Assembly: GCA_040880915.1 (NCBI GenBank)
Contig: JBBEEF010000208.1
Location: 1-64,000 of the forward strand
DNA: 64,000 nucleotides
Direction of reading: 5' to 3'
DNA from: QWPN01 sp040880915
GTDB taxonomy: Bacteria > Planctomycetota > Planctomycetia > Pirellulales > UBA1268
A program made the translations under genes and the position numbers. Positions within the stretch are counted from its first letter, which is position 1; each line of letters opens with the position of its first letter. Positions 19,823 to 28,989 of the stretch are shown one piece after another. The notes under the pieces were generated by a model. That model saw nothing but the letters and a program-made list of their open reading frames with translations. It had not been told where the DNA came from and did no database searches.

Positions 19823-21223
19823 ATGAACCTCTCTCCTCAGGCCGAGGCACTGGCGGTGATCGTGGTGGCTGTGGTGGTCCTCTGGATCACCGAGGCCCTG
19901 CCGCTGGCGGTGACGGCGCTCCTGGGGGCGGTGGCCTGCGTGCTGGCCGGCGTTGCCCCGGCGGCTGAGGTGTTCGCTCCCTTTGCCGACCCGCTCATCT
20001 TTCTCTTCATCGGCTCGTTTCTCCTGGCCGAGGCGATCCGGCTGCACGGACTCGACAAGCGGCTGGCCTTCGCCGTTCTCGCCGTGCCCTGGGTGGGGGA
20101 GCGGCCGGGGCGAATCCTGGCGGCCGTGGCGGTGGTCTGCGCCGTGGCGAGCGGCTTCATCTCCAACACCTGCACCGCCGCGATGATGCTGACGATCGTG
20201 GCAGGGATCGTGGCGGCGGTCGAGGAGGCCGCGGCTAGGTCGGGGCGGCCGCCATCGCCGGCCTACGCCACCGGCCTGTTCCTCTGCGTGGCCTTTGCCT
20301 CGTCACTCGGCGGCCTCGCCACGCCGATCGGCACGCCCCCCAACCTCATCGGCCTGGGCTTTATCCGCAGGCAGCTCGGCGTCGACATCTCGTTTCCCGG
20401 CTGGTGCGGGATCGGCGTGCCGATCGTGGCAGTGCTCACCACCTTCATGGTCTTCGTGCTGGGGCGGATGTTTCCGGCGGGGGTCGATCGGCTGGAGGGC
20501 GTGGGCCGGTTCGTGGCCGACGAGCGGGCTCGGCTCGGCCCCTGGACCGTGGCGCAGCGATCGGTGGCCACCGCCTTCGCGATCACCGTGCTGCTCTGGG
20601 TCACGCCCGGTGTGGTGCTTACCGCGTTGGGATCGGATCATCCCGTGTCACAGCTGCTGCGGGCCCGGCTGCCCGAGGGCGTGGCCGCGCTGATCGGAGG
20701 CATCCTCCTGTTTCTGCTCCCCCGGGGGGAGCCGGGGCGTCGGCGGGCGGTGCTTGAGTGGACGGAGGCTCGGATCGACTGGGGGATCGTGTTGCTCTAC
20801 GGCGGCGGCATGGCCTTGGGCACGCTCTGCTTCTCGACGGGCCTCGCCCGGGCCATCGGCGAGTCGATCCAGGTGCTCGTGCCCGGCGGGGAATGGGGAG
20901 CCGTCGTTCTGATCCTGTTGGCCACGGCGGTTGCGGTGCTCACGAGTGAGTTCACGAGTAACACCGCCAGTGCCAATATCGTGGTCCCGGTCGCGATCGC
21001 CCTGGGGACGGCCACCGGTGGCGAGCCGCTGCCGGCGGCGCTCGCGGCCACGTTCGGGGCGAGCCTTGGCTTCATGATGCCGGTGAGCACCCCCTGCAAC
21101 GCGATCGTTTACGGTTCGGGCCGGATCCCACTCAGGAGCATGATGGCTGCTGGCGTGGCCCTTGATGTGGCCGGCATCGTCGTGATCACAACGGCAATGA
21201 TCGTGCTGGCGCGGTTCACGTGA
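19823..21223 (+). CDS. SLC13/DASS-family anion (dicarboxylate-type) transporter
   Basis: A 466-residue, very hydrophobic membrane protein with about 11-12 predicted helices. Two SNT motifs, the Na+/carboxylate-binding signature of the DASS family, occur in inverted-repeat positions: FISNTCTAAMML near residue 113 and FTSNTASANIVV near 378. The family's C-terminal STPCNAIVYGSGRIP follows. This predicts Na+-coupled uptake of a di- or tricarboxylate or sulfate-like anion. It starts at ATG 19823, 58 nt after ppdK on the same strand. A functional link through C4 acids and PEP metabolism is plausible but only inferred. Confidence 0.9.
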   Translation: MNLSPQAEALAVIVVAVVVLWITEALPLAVTALLGAVACVLAGVAPAAEVFAPFADPLIFLFIGSFLLAEAIRLHGLDKRLAFAVLAVPWVGERPGRILAAVAVVCAVASGFISNTCTAAMMLTIVAGIVAAVEEAAARSGRPPSPAYATGLFLCVAFASSLGGLATPIGTPPNLIGLGFIRRQLGVDISFPGWCGIGVPIVAVLTTFMVFVLGRMFPAGVDRLEGVGRFVADERARLGPWTVAQRSVATAFAITVLLWVTPGVVLTALGSDHPVSQLLRARLPEGVAALIGGILLFLLPRGEPGRRRAVLEWTEARIDWGIVLLYGGGMALGTLCFSTGLARAIGESIQVLVPGGEWGAVVLILLATAVAVLTSEFTSNTASANIVVPVAIALGTATGGEPLPAALAATFGASLGFMMPVSTPCNAIVYGSGRIPLRSMMAAGVALDVAGIVVITTAMIVLARFT

Positions 21224-21319
21224 CCGCGGACCGGAAATGACATGGCGCGTGCGGCGAGCCGCGTGCATCCGGGGCGGTATGGTCAGTGGGGCGAGTCGCA
21301 GGGGGGCGAGCCAGTGGCG

Positions 21320-21754
21320 TCAGAGCCCTCCCGCGATCTCCGCTCCGCACTGATGGCACCGGGGCATTTTCGGCGGCGGCGGCGACGGCATCCGTCCGTC
21401 GGCCCGCCAGCCGTACAGCCGCGGAAAGCACGGCGGCAGCGAGACACCAGGGTGGAGCTGGTGCTTCGACTGCAGCTGGCCGCAGGCATCGGCGTGGAAT
21501 TTCCCGTGGGGCTTGCAGACGGGCCGACATCCGCATGCCTCCCCGGCCACGCTTCCATGCCACGGCGGCCTCCGGGCGTCCCGCTCGTCGAACCCGCCCG
21601 ACTCGTTCATGCCGGGCATCGCCGCCCCCTCCATGACGATCGTCTCCTGGGCGGCCGCGGTCCGGATCTCGAGGATCGACGGGACGGCGGCCACGATCGT
21701 GGCGGCGATGATGACAGAACCAAGTCGCACGGGATTCGCACTCCGGGTAAACAT
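21320..21754 (-). CDS. small secreted Cys-rich protein, unknown function
   Basis: The predicted 144-residue protein has a signal-type N-terminus (MFTRSANPVRLGSVIIAATIVAAVPSI). A mature part follows with Cys/His-rich segments: CGCRPVCKPHGKFHADACG, LPPCFPR and the C-terminal CHQCGAEI. Spaced Cys pairs and nearby His suggest metal binding or disulfides. It lies on the minus strand between two plus-strand genes. I know no named family for it. The ATG at 21754 was chosen because it begins directly before the hydrophobic signal; a longer frame exists upstream (to 21934) but has no signal character. Confidence 0.5.
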   Translation of the reverse strand: MFTRSANPVRLGSVIIAATIVAAVPSILEIRTAAAQETIVMEGAAMPGMNESGGFDERDARRPPWHGSVAGEACGCRPVCKPHGKFHADACGQLQSKHQLHPGVSLPPCFPRLYGWRADGRMPSPPPPKMPRCHQCGAEIAGGL

Positions 21755-21936
21755 GCGGCAGCACGCCGCTCGAAACCTTGGGGTTCTTCGACATGGCTGT
21801 GCCCCGGGATTCACCGACCGTGCCGCCCGTTCGGCCTGGACCGGTCCGGTAAACCCTGCGGCCGCGGTCAGCCGGTAACTCGTTAGAATGGCGGTCTCGT
21901 TCTCCACCCCCTGCCCCCGTCGCCAGCTGCTCAATC

Positions 21937-23130
21937 GTGCCTGTCATTTCCCTCGGCTTCGCCGACGACACCCTCGCGATCGATCTCGCCGAGGGCTCGA
22001 TCCTCACCGAATGCTTCGGTCCCACGGGCGCGACGGGTGAGTCGGCCACAATTCTTGTCGCCCAGACGCTCACCTCCCCGGGCCACGGGCCTCCGCTGGC
22101 GGCTCATGTTGTGCCCGGCGACCGGGTCACGATCGCGATCGCGGCAGACATCCCCCAGCCAGCTGCCGTCCACCGGGCGGTCGCGGCCTGTCTCCAGCAG
22201 GCCGGGGTCGCGGCCGACGGGATCACGGTTTTGTGCGCCGATCCGATCGGTGGCTCAGCCGCTGGTTTGGCCGCGGAGATAAGCGGCTCGTGCTTCGACT
22301 CGTCGGTCGAGTCGGCCATGGCCTACCTGGCCGCCGATGCGGAGGCCCGACCCCTCTATCTGGCCCGGGCGCTCGTCGATGCCGACGTGGTCGTGTCGGT
22401 CGGCGGCTTCGGCTGGGACGCCGCGCTCGTGGGCCGGTCGCTTGCGGGGGAGATCTGGCCCGCCTTTGGCCGCCGCGAGAATCGGGAATCGCTCATGCGA
22501 GACATGCTCCGCCAAGGCCGCAAGGCGCTCGTCGACTGGCGAAGCGAACTCCACGACATCACCTGGCAGCTCGGCCTCATCGCCAGCCTGCGGCTCGTGC
22601 CCGGCCGCGCGGGCTCACTCCACGCCGCCTGCTTCGGCCTGCCGGAGGAGGCGGCCCGCCATGCCCGCGACCGAGCCGACAGCTGGCGGCCGCAGGTAGC
22701 GGAGCCGGCCGACGTCGCCGTCGCCACGCTCGCTGCCGCCCGGCCGAGCTTCCATGCCGTTGTCCGCGGTGTTGCGGCGGCCGCCCGAGTGACGCTCCCC
22801 GACGCGACCATCTGCGTCGTGGGCGACCTCGCCGACCGGCCAGGCCCCGTCATCTCCCGCTGGCGTCAGGGCACGCCGCTTGAGCCGCTGCTCCGCGAGG
22901 CGGCCGCCTCGGGCGATCCGGTGCTCATCGCCGATGCCCTCGACGCCAAGCTGCTCAAGCGGTCTCTCGGCGAGCGGCGGCTCGTGCTGCTCTCCAAGCT
23001 CGGGGAGGAGGAGGTCGAGGATCTGGGGTTTGGCCATGCGGCTGACGCGGCCGTGATCGAGCGGTTGGCCAATCGCGGTGAAAGCGTGGTGATTCTCCAC
23101 GAGGCCGACCTGATGCTCCCCCGAATCTGA
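21937..23130 (+). CDS. LarA-like (DUF2088) protein, active-site residues apparently changed
   Basis: The 397-residue protein resembles the lactate-racemase LarA/DUF2088 family. The segment GDRVTIAIAADIPQPAAVHR and the following AGVAADGITVLCADP align by eye with the first Rossmann-like domain. ADVVVSVGGFGWDAALVGRS and LAGEIWPAFG occupy the place of the family motif that carries a His and a Lys holding the nickel-pincer cofactor. Here those positions read Trp/Asp and Glu rather than His and Lys, so racemase activity is doubtful. The start is GTG 21937. It lies 106 nt upstream of the Gfo/Idh/MocA gene and may be cotranscribed with it. It could be a sugar-acid enzyme of altered chemistry; the assignment is moderate. 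Confidence 0.6.
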   Translation: MPVISLGFADDTLAIDLAEGSILTECFGPTGATGESATILVAQTLTSPGHGPPLAAHVVPGDRVTIAIAADIPQPAAVHRAVAACLQQAGVAADGITVLCADPIGGSAAGLAAEISGSCFDSSVESAMAYLAADAEARPLYLARALVDADVVVSVGGFGWDAALVGRSLAGEIWPAFGRRENRESLMRDMLRQGRKALVDWRSELHDITWQLGLIASLRLVPGRAGSLHAACFGLPEEAARHARDRADSWRPQVAEPADVAVATLAAARPSFHAVVRGVAAAARVTLPDATICVVGDLADRPGPVISRWRQGTPLEPLLREAAASGDPVLIADALDAKLLKRSLGERRLVLLSKLGEEEVEDLGFGHAADAAVIERLANRGESVVILHEADLMLPRI

Positions 23131-23236
23131 CCGGGAGCCGGGCCGTTCGCAGCCCCGGCAGCCGGGAGGTAGGCATCATACTTAGTTGGGTGGTTGTCAC
23201 CACGATTCCAACCCGCCCCCAAAGGACGAGCGACCG

Positions 23237-24529
23237 ATGAGCGAGCGATCCCGACCGAGCCGACGTGGTTTTCTCGGCACCGGGGCGACGGCCTCCCTGG
23301 CCGCCGGCCTGATGGTCCATTCCGCTCGTGCCGCCACCTCGGAGACGAGCGAACTGCGGCTGGGCATCGTGGGCTGCGGTGGCCGTGGCAGCGGCGCCGT
23401 CAATGACTCGCTCACGATCAACGAGGGGGTCAAGCTCGTCGCGGCAGCCGATCTCTATCCGGCGAAGTGTGCCGCGCTGCGGGAGGCGATGCAGGCCGCG
23501 CATGAGGCAAAGCTGGCCCTCACCGACGCGAAGATGCACGGCGGCCTCGACGGCTACAAGCGGGTGCTCGACGACCCCGAAGTCGACGTCGTGCTCCTGA
23601 CCACGTCGCCAGGATTCCGGCCCCGGTTGATCCTCGAGGCGATTGAGGCGGGCAAGCATGTGTTCGCCGAGAAACCCGTCTGCGTCGACCCGGCCGGCTA
23701 CCGGATCTGCCTCGAGGCCCATGCCAAAGCGGCCGAGAAGGGGCTGGGGATCGTCACCGGCACCCAGTATCGCCGCCAGACCAACTACATCGGTGCCGTC
23801 GAGGAGATTCGCAAGGGGGCGATCGGGGAGATCGTCAGCGGTACGACGCGGTATTGCTCGGGAGGCATCTGGTACCGGCCCCGCAAGGACGGAATGAGTG
23901 ATGCCGAATACCAGATGAACAACTGGATGCACTTCATCTGGCTCAGCGGCGACCAGATCGCCGAGCAGGCAGTCCACAACATCGACACCATCAACTGGGT
24001 GATGGGCGTAAACCCCGTCTCGGCCTACGGCTCCGGCGGCCGGTTCACGCGGACGAGCGACAGCGAGATGTGGGACAACATCGCCGTCGACTACGAGTAT
24101 CCGGGGGGCAAGATCGTCTCCTTCATGTGCCGGCAGCTCCCGGGCACAGCCGGCGACAATGGCAGCGTGATCCAGGGCACCGAGGGCACCTGCTTCATCG
24201 GGGCGATCGACAGCGGCTCGCGGATCGTGGATCGCAAGGGCAACGAGGTCTGGAAGATGGGGGGCAGCATCTCGGCCGCCTACAAGCAGGAGCACAAGGA
24301 TCTGATCGACTCGATCCGGGCCGGCAAACCGATCGTGGAGCTCCAGCAAACGGCCGACAGTTCGCTCGTGGCGGTACTCGGCCGGGTGGCGGCCTACACC
24401 GGACAGCGGGTGACCTTCGACTTCCTCGCGAAAGAATCGCAGCTCAACCTCTACCCCACCGACCTCACGTGGGAGTCGTCGTTTCCGGAACCACAGTTCG
24501 CGATCCCCGGAAAGACAAAGCTCGTCTAG
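23237..24529 (+). CDS. Gfo/Idh/MocA-family oxidoreductase, Tat-exported
   Basis: A 430-residue NAD(P)-dependent dehydrogenase-fold protein. A twin-Arg signal (PSRRGFLGTGATASLAAGL) precedes the Rossmann domain with LRLGIVGCGGRGSG. The catalytic AEKPV motif and the C-terminal GFO/IDH beta-sheet domain (AVHNIDTINWVMG) follow. Export by Tat with bound cofactor is common for planctomycete members. ATG 23237 is preferred over an in-frame start 51 nt upstream because AAAGGA at 23221-23226 sits 10 nt before it and the Tat motif falls at the right place. Substrate unknown, probably a sugar or sugar derivative. Confidence 0.92.
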   Translation: MSERSRPSRRGFLGTGATASLAAGLMVHSARAATSETSELRLGIVGCGGRGSGAVNDSLTINEGVKLVAAADLYPAKCAALREAMQAAHEAKLALTDAKMHGGLDGYKRVLDDPEVDVVLLTTSPGFRPRLILEAIEAGKHVFAEKPVCVDPAGYRICLEAHAKAAEKGLGIVTGTQYRRQTNYIGAVEEIRKGAIGEIVSGTTRYCSGGIWYRPRKDGMSDAEYQMNNWMHFIWLSGDQIAEQAVHNIDTINWVMGVNPVSAYGSGGRFTRTSDSEMWDNIAVDYEYPGGKIVSFMCRQLPGTAGDNGSVIQGTEGTCFIGAIDSGSRIVDRKGNEVWKMGGSISAAYKQEHKDLIDSIRAGKPIVELQQTADSSLVAVLGRVAAYTGQRVTFDFLAKESQLNLYPTDLTWESSFPEPQFAIPGKTKLV

Positions 24530-24600
24530 GAAGACCCGCCGGGACTTCCGGCATTTTCTATTGGTACGCGTTGCCTTCCGAGAGGGGAGGATCGCAATCC

Positions 24601-24960
24601 CGTTCGGCTCAGCCTGTGTAGATAGAAGCCCCCTGCGCGAGCTGGGGGACTGTGCCTGTGTAGATAGAAGCCCNNNNNNNNNNNNNNNNNNNNNNNNNNN
24701 NNNNNNNNNNNNNNNNNNNNNNNNNNNNNNNNNNNNNNNNNNNNNNNNNNNNNNNNNNNNNNNNNNNNNNNNNTCGTTCGGCTCAGCCTGTGTAGATAGA
24801 AGCCCCCTGCGCGAGCTGGGGGACTGTGGCGTGGCCCGCCAATAGGACAAGAGCCAGGCTCGAGCGGGGTCGGCGATCCGGGCTGTCATGGGCGGAGTGG
24901 CTCGTGGAGTGGCGTTCATTCCCGCAGTCCCCGGGCTCGCGCCCCGGGGCTTGTATGGGG
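24601..24960. repeat. REP/BIME-like repeats around a scaffold gap
   Basis: Before the gap there is one full unit and the start of a second: CCTGTGTAGATAGAAGCCCC followed by a CTGCGCGAGCTGGGGGACTGTG stem. After the gap the same unit reappears, then the CCAATAGGACAAGAGCCAGG core and the second palindrome CCCCGGGCTCGCGCCCCGGGG (about 24929-24949). The gap therefore falls inside a tandem repeat, which explains the assembly break. No gene is seen in 24530-24976. Confidence 0.75.
24674..24773. other. assembly gap (100 N)
   Basis: A run of 100 undetermined bases inside a tandem REP-like repeat. 54 bases (CGTTCGGCTCAGCCTGTGTA onward) occur on both sides, so the true length of the array is unknown. 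Confidence 0.98.
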
Positions 24961-24976
24961 GCGGAGCCGGCACCCT

Positions 24977-25825
24977 TCAGCGGTGCCAGGGCCCGCTCGG
25001 CAGCCAGGCGGCCGCCCAGAGCGAGCAGAGGCACGAGCCGGCGAAGGCGTAGAGGCCGGGGCCGGCCGTGGCCCTCGTGGCCGGGTCCCGGCCGAGGGCC
25101 AGCATCGCCAGGAGCACCGCCACCACGAACACGTCGGCCATCGACCACCGTCCCACGGTGTGCACGAACCGCACGGCGCCGTCGCGGGCCGCACCGTAGG
25201 CGGTCGTCGCGAACAGCACGAGCCCTGCCTTGGCCAGCGGCACGAGCACCGAGAAGAAGAGTACCAGCCCACCGAGAACGGCATCGTGCGAGGCGAGCAG
25301 GTCGGCGATCGTCGAGAGAATGCTCTTCGACTCGTAGTTAAAGACAACGGTGCCGATGCCCGGCACATCCTTTGATGCCACGAGGCTCAGAGCCGTCGCC
25401 GACACGCCCACCACAAAGAGCACGAGCGAGGCCAGGCAGAGATGGCCGGCCGTGCGGCGGGCGGCCGCGGCAGTCCCCGCCAGGCCGGCCATGTGGGCGA
25501 GGAGACAAAACGCCGTCACGAGGACGGCCAGGCCGCAGGCGGCGAGCGTGCTCCGGCGGCCGCAGGCGGCGGCGATCGCCAAGGCTCCCTCGTAGTCGGC
25601 CGCAGTTCGCGAGGCGGCGTCGTACCAGCCGAAGGTGATCGTCTCGAGCACGGTGTTGCCGGCGTACGAGGCCTTGCTACCGATCATCTGCAGCCGGGCT
25701 GCGTGGCCCATGGCCGCCGATCGCTCGTTGGCGTTGACGACAACGATCCAGCCGAGCAGCACCGCCAGCGGATAGAAAGCCACCGCGGCGATCGTGACGG
25801 CACGGCTGGGGATGGTTGGGGCCAT
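24977..25825 (-). CDS. PqiA-like integral membrane protein
   Basis: This 282-residue membrane protein has about five hydrophobic segments (residues 8-30, 95-118, 128-150, 185-208, 225-245). Its key segment is the PqiA family signature VGRWSMADVFVVAVLLAML near the C-terminus. PqiA (paraquat-inducible protein A) partners MCE-type lipid-transport proteins in proteobacteria. Here only a single PqiA domain is seen, it lacks the CxxC zinc motif usual at the N-terminus, and no MCE gene is adjacent. It is divergent from the sugar-acid gene cluster, 64 nt apart. The family assignment is fairly firm; the role is open. Confidence 0.75.
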   Translation of the reverse strand: MAPTIPSRAVTIAAVAFYPLAVLLGWIVVVNANERSAAMGHAARLQMIGSKASYAGNTVLETITFGWYDAASRTAADYEGALAIAAACGRRSTLAACGLAVLVTAFCLLAHMAGLAGTAAAARRTAGHLCLASLVLFVVGVSATALSLVASKDVPGIGTVVFNYESKSILSTIADLLASHDAVLGGLVLFFSVLVPLAKAGLVLFATTAYGAARDGAVRFVHTVGRWSMADVFVVAVLLAMLALGRDPATRATAGPGLYAFAGSCLCSLWAAAWLPSGPWHR

Positions 25826-25889
25826 AATAAGCCTGGGTCAGGATACCACCCGGCGCGTCGTCAGCGTCGCCCCTAGGAAACACCGCCCC

Positions 25890-27170
25890 ATGCCCGCCCC
25901 TGCCCTGCCTCGCTTCTCGTTCGGTGTGGGCGACCGCTTTGCCCACGAGGCCGCCGCCCAGCTTGCCGCCTTCGAGAAGCTCGCCGCAGCCGGCGTGGTG
26001 GCGGCGCCGGTGTGGAACAAATCGAATCGGGAGCATTCCTTCATCGGCAGCGAGCCGGCGAGCGTGCGGGCCGCGGCTGCGGCGGCGGTGCGGGAGCGGG
26101 ACTGGCAGCATCCCTGGTTTGTTGACGCCGACCACATCGGCCTGGCTACGGTGGACCGATTCCTCGAGTCGAGCGACTTCTTCACGATCGACGTGGCCGA
26201 CGCGATCGGCACACCGGCACGCATGGCCGACGTCGATGCCTTCCTGAACAGGCACCCCGAGCTGACCCGGCCGGTCGCGGTGGCGGGCATCGACGGCAGC
26301 GTGCCGCTCGCGGACGACGTAGCCCGGGCGATCGCTGGCACGTATCTCGCGGCCTGCCAGGAGGCCGGCCGTGTGTACCGACAGATCGCCGCCCGGAAGG
26401 CCGGCTTCGTCACGGAGGTGAGCATGGACGAGACCGACTCGCCGCAGACGCCGCCGGAATTGCTTGTGATCCTTGCGCTGCTCGCCGACGAGCAGATCCC
26501 GGCCGACACGATCGCCCCCAAGTTCACTGGCCGGTTCAACAAGGGAGTGGACTATGTCGGCGATCTCGGCCAGTTCGCCCGAGAGTTTTCCGACGACATC
26601 GCCGTGCTCGCCCACGCGGCGCGGGAGTATGGCCTGCCGGCCGGTCTCAAGCTCTCGGTCCACTCAGGCTCCGACAAGTTCTCGCTCTATCCCATCATTC
26701 GCGAAACTGCCGCCCGCACCGGGGCCGGCTTCCACATCAAGACAGCCGGCACGACCTGGCTCGAGGAGCTGATCGGCCTCGCCGAGGCTGGCGGCGACGG
26801 GCTCGCGCTTGCCCGTGAGATCTATTCGGCCGCGCTAGCCCAGATCGACGCCCTCTCGGGGCCCTACGCCAGTGTGATCGACATCGACCGCGGGAGGCTC
26901 CCGCCGGCCGCCGAGGTGAACGCCTGGAGCGGGCCGCGGCTGGCCGCAGCGATCCGCCATGTCCCGGCACACCCCGACTTTAACCCCCACGTCCGCCAAC
27001 TCCTCCACGTGGCGTTCAAGCTCGCGGCCAAGCAGGGCTCGCGATACACCGACCTGCTCGTGGCCAACCGCGAGATCGTGGGCCGGCAGGTAACGGAAAA
27101 CCTCTTCGAGCGGCACATGAAGCCGCTCTTCGTGGGCGACACGAGCAGAGCCGCGGGAGCAGCCGTATGA
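25890..27170 (+). CDS. tagaturonate-epimerase-like protein (UxaE family)
   Basis: This 426-residue cytoplasmic protein resembles UxaE, which interconverts tagaturonate and fructuronate in hexuronate catabolism. Diagnostic blocks are FSFGVGDRFAHEAAAQL at the start, KFTGRFNKGVDYVGDL, LKLSVHSGSDKFSLYP (about 253-268), FHIKTAGTTWLEELIGLA, VIDIDRGRLP and the C-terminal VTENLFERHMKPLF. The start is ATG 25890 with AGGA at 25875-25878; a longer open frame upstream has no family similarity. Its stop overlaps the next gene (ATGA). It heads a cluster of sugar-acid enzymes and probably works on a uronate or related keto-sugar acid. The exact substrate is inferred from the family. Confidence 0.8.
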   Translation: MPAPALPRFSFGVGDRFAHEAAAQLAAFEKLAAAGVVAAPVWNKSNREHSFIGSEPASVRAAAAAAVRERDWQHPWFVDADHIGLATVDRFLESSDFFTIDVADAIGTPARMADVDAFLNRHPELTRPVAVAGIDGSVPLADDVARAIAGTYLAACQEAGRVYRQIAARKAGFVTEVSMDETDSPQTPPELLVILALLADEQIPADTIAPKFTGRFNKGVDYVGDLGQFAREFSDDIAVLAHAAREYGLPAGLKLSVHSGSDKFSLYPIIRETAARTGAGFHIKTAGTTWLEELIGLAEAGGDGLALAREIYSAALAQIDALSGPYASVIDIDRGRLPPAAEVNAWSGPRLAAAIRHVPAHPDFNPHVRQLLHVAFKLAAKQGSRYTDLLVANREIVGRQVTENLFERHMKPLFVGDTSRAAGAAV

Positions 27171-28009
27171 GGTCGGCCGTCACGATCAGCCTCGTGCCCG
27201 AGGCCCGGCGGGGGCCGTTTGTGTTCCACGTCGACCCCGAACCCTCCGCCCCCGAGGCGGTCACCCTCGCCGCCTGCTGCCGGCAGGCCGCCGACCTGGG
27301 GTTCGACGCGGTCGAGATTTTCGCCGCGGGCGCCCAGACGTTTCCCGGCGGCGAGCTCCGCGGGCTGCTCGCCGGCCACGGTCTCGGCCTGGCAGCCGTG
27401 GGCACGGGGGCAGGGTGGGTGCAACACGGCCTCTCGCTCTGTGATCCCGACCCGGGCAAGCGAGCCCGGGCGGGCGAATTTATCGCGGCGATCATCGACA
27501 CAGCCGGCGAGTTCGGAGCTCCGGCGATCATCGGCTCGATGCAGGGCCGTAGCTCAGCCAACGTGCCCCGCGAGGCGGCCCTCGATTTGCTCGCCGACGC
27601 CCTCGGCCCCCTCGGTGAGCGAGCGGGCCGTTTCGGTCAGGTGCTCCTCTACGAGCCCTTGAATCGCTACGAGACCGATCTCTTCAATCGCCAGGCCGAC
27701 GCAGCCGGGTTTCTCGAGGCCCACAGCCTCACGCAGATTCGGTTGCTCGCAGACCTCTTCCACATGAACATCGAAGAGGCCGACATCGCCGCCACACTCC
27801 GCGCCGCCGGCCGCCATCTAGGCCACGTGCACTGGGCCGACTCCGACCGCCGGGCGATGGGACTGGGCCACACACCCCCCGAGCCGATTGTGGCGGCCCT
27901 CCGCGGGATCGGCTTCACGGGCCACCTCTCCGCCGAAGTGTTTCCCCTGCCGACGGGCGCGGAAGCCGCCGCGGCGAGTATCGAGAGCTTCCGCCGGTTC
28001 GTCACCTAA
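27167..28009 (+). CDS. sugar phosphate isomerase/epimerase-family TIM-barrel protein
   Basis: The 280-residue protein belongs to the xylose-isomerase-like TIM-barrel (AP endonuclease 2) family. It shows FDAVEIFAAGAQ, YEPLNRYETDLFN with a metal-binding Glu, LLADLFHMNIEEAD with Asp/His, GHVHWADSDRRAMGLG with His, and LSAEVFPLP with the fourth ligand. The EPLNRYETD and DLFHMNIEE segments resemble 3-epimerases of keto-sugars, including the 5-keto-gluconate epimerase group. The ATG overlaps the stop of the UxaE-like gene by 4 nt, so the two are translationally coupled, and 9 nt separate it from the aldo-keto reductase. Substrate unproven. Confidence 0.85.
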   Translation: MRSAVTISLVPEARRGPFVFHVDPEPSAPEAVTLAACCRQAADLGFDAVEIFAAGAQTFPGGELRGLLAGHGLGLAAVGTGAGWVQHGLSLCDPDPGKRARAGEFIAAIIDTAGEFGAPAIIGSMQGRSSANVPREAALDLLADALGPLGERAGRFGQVLLYEPLNRYETDLFNRQADAAGFLEAHSLTQIRLLADLFHMNIEEADIAATLRAAGRHLGHVHWADSDRRAMGLGHTPPEPIVAALRGIGFTGHLSAEVFPLPTGAEAAAASIESFRRFVT

Positions 28010-28018
28010 GGAGTCCTC

Positions 28019-28951
28019 ATGCAGACCCGCCCGCTCGGCACGACCGGCCTCGAGGTGCCGATCCTCTCCTTTGGCGCCTCCTCGCTCGGCCAGGAGTTTC
28101 GCCGCGTCACGCTCGAGGAGGCGCTCGGCAGCGTGCGCGCGGCCCTCGACTGCGGGCTCAACCTCTTCGACACGAGTCCCTTCTACGGCCGCGGCATGAG
28201 CGAGGTCTTGCTTGGCGTGGCCTTGCGGGATATTCCCCGGAGCCACTACCTCCTGTGCACGAAGCTCGGCCGCTACGACCTGGCCCATTTTGATTTTTCG
28301 GCGGCCCGGGTGGCCGAGAGCGTGGACGTGTCGCTCCACCGGCTGGGCACCGACCACCTCGACATCGTGCTCTGCCACGACATCGAGTTTGTGCCACTCG
28401 AACAGATCGTGAACGAGACTCTGCCGGCCCTGCGGCAGGCCCAGGCGGCTGGCAAGGTGCGGTTGATCGGCTTTTCCGGCTACCCGCAGAAGATCTTCCC
28501 GTTCATCTGCGACCAGGCCGACGTCGACTGTGTGCTCAACTACAACCAGTACACGCTCCAAAACACCCGCTTCGCCGACGAGACGATTCCGTATCTGGAG
28601 GCCAGAGGTATCGGCCTGATGAACGCCGGCCCGTTCAGCGCCCGGCTACTCACCGACGCCCCGCTGCCGACCTGGCTCAAGGAGCCGGAAGAGGTCAAGG
28701 CCGCGGCCCGCCGGGCGGCCGAACGTTGCCGCGAGCAGGGCAGCTCGCTCGCCAAGCTCGCCCTCCAGTTCGCGATTGCGAATCCCCGGATCGCCACAAC
28801 GGTCGCGGGCAGCGCGAATCCAACCAACGTCCGGGCCTGGGCCGAGTGGGCCGCCGAGCCGATCAACGAGGAGCTGCTTGGCGACGTGCAGGCGATCTTC
28901 GCCCCGGTCAAGAACATGGGGCACGTCGAGGGGCTACCGGAAAATAACTGA
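28019..28951 (+). CDS. aldo/keto reductase, L-galactose/L-fucose dehydrogenase type
   Basis: This 310-residue NAD(P)-dependent aldo-keto reductase has the full catalytic tetrad: Asp51 and Tyr56 (FDTSPFYGRGMSE), Lys82 (CTKLGRYD) and His120 (LCHDIEF). The sequence GLEVPILSFGASSLG, CHDIEFVPLEQIVNETLPAL and GIGLMNAGPFSARLL matches the L-galactose dehydrogenase/L-fucose dehydrogenase branch, which oxidises a free aldose to its lactone. A GGAG site at 28010-28013 precedes the ATG. It follows the epimerase by 9 nt, and a lactone hydrolase lies downstream. This fits aldose to lactone to acid. L-fucose is a natural guess for a marine planctomycete but is inference. Confidence 0.87.
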   Translation: MQTRPLGTTGLEVPILSFGASSLGQEFRRVTLEEALGSVRAALDCGLNLFDTSPFYGRGMSEVLLGVALRDIPRSHYLLCTKLGRYDLAHFDFSAARVAESVDVSLHRLGTDHLDIVLCHDIEFVPLEQIVNETLPALRQAQAAGKVRLIGFSGYPQKIFPFICDQADVDCVLNYNQYTLQNTRFADETIPYLEARGIGLMNAGPFSARLLTDAPLPTWLKEPEEVKAAARRAAERCREQGSSLAKLALQFAIANPRIATTVAGSANPTNVRAWAEWAAEPINEELLGDVQAIFAPVKNMGHVEGLPENN

Positions 28952-28989
28952 CGACACGGATTCGCAGCCATCCATGGCACTCCCGGTGA

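Noticed and set aside
24561..24845. Open frames that run through the N gaps (also near 29016-29115 and 45775-45874)
   Set aside because: Their central parts are undetermined bases and their ends translate repeats.
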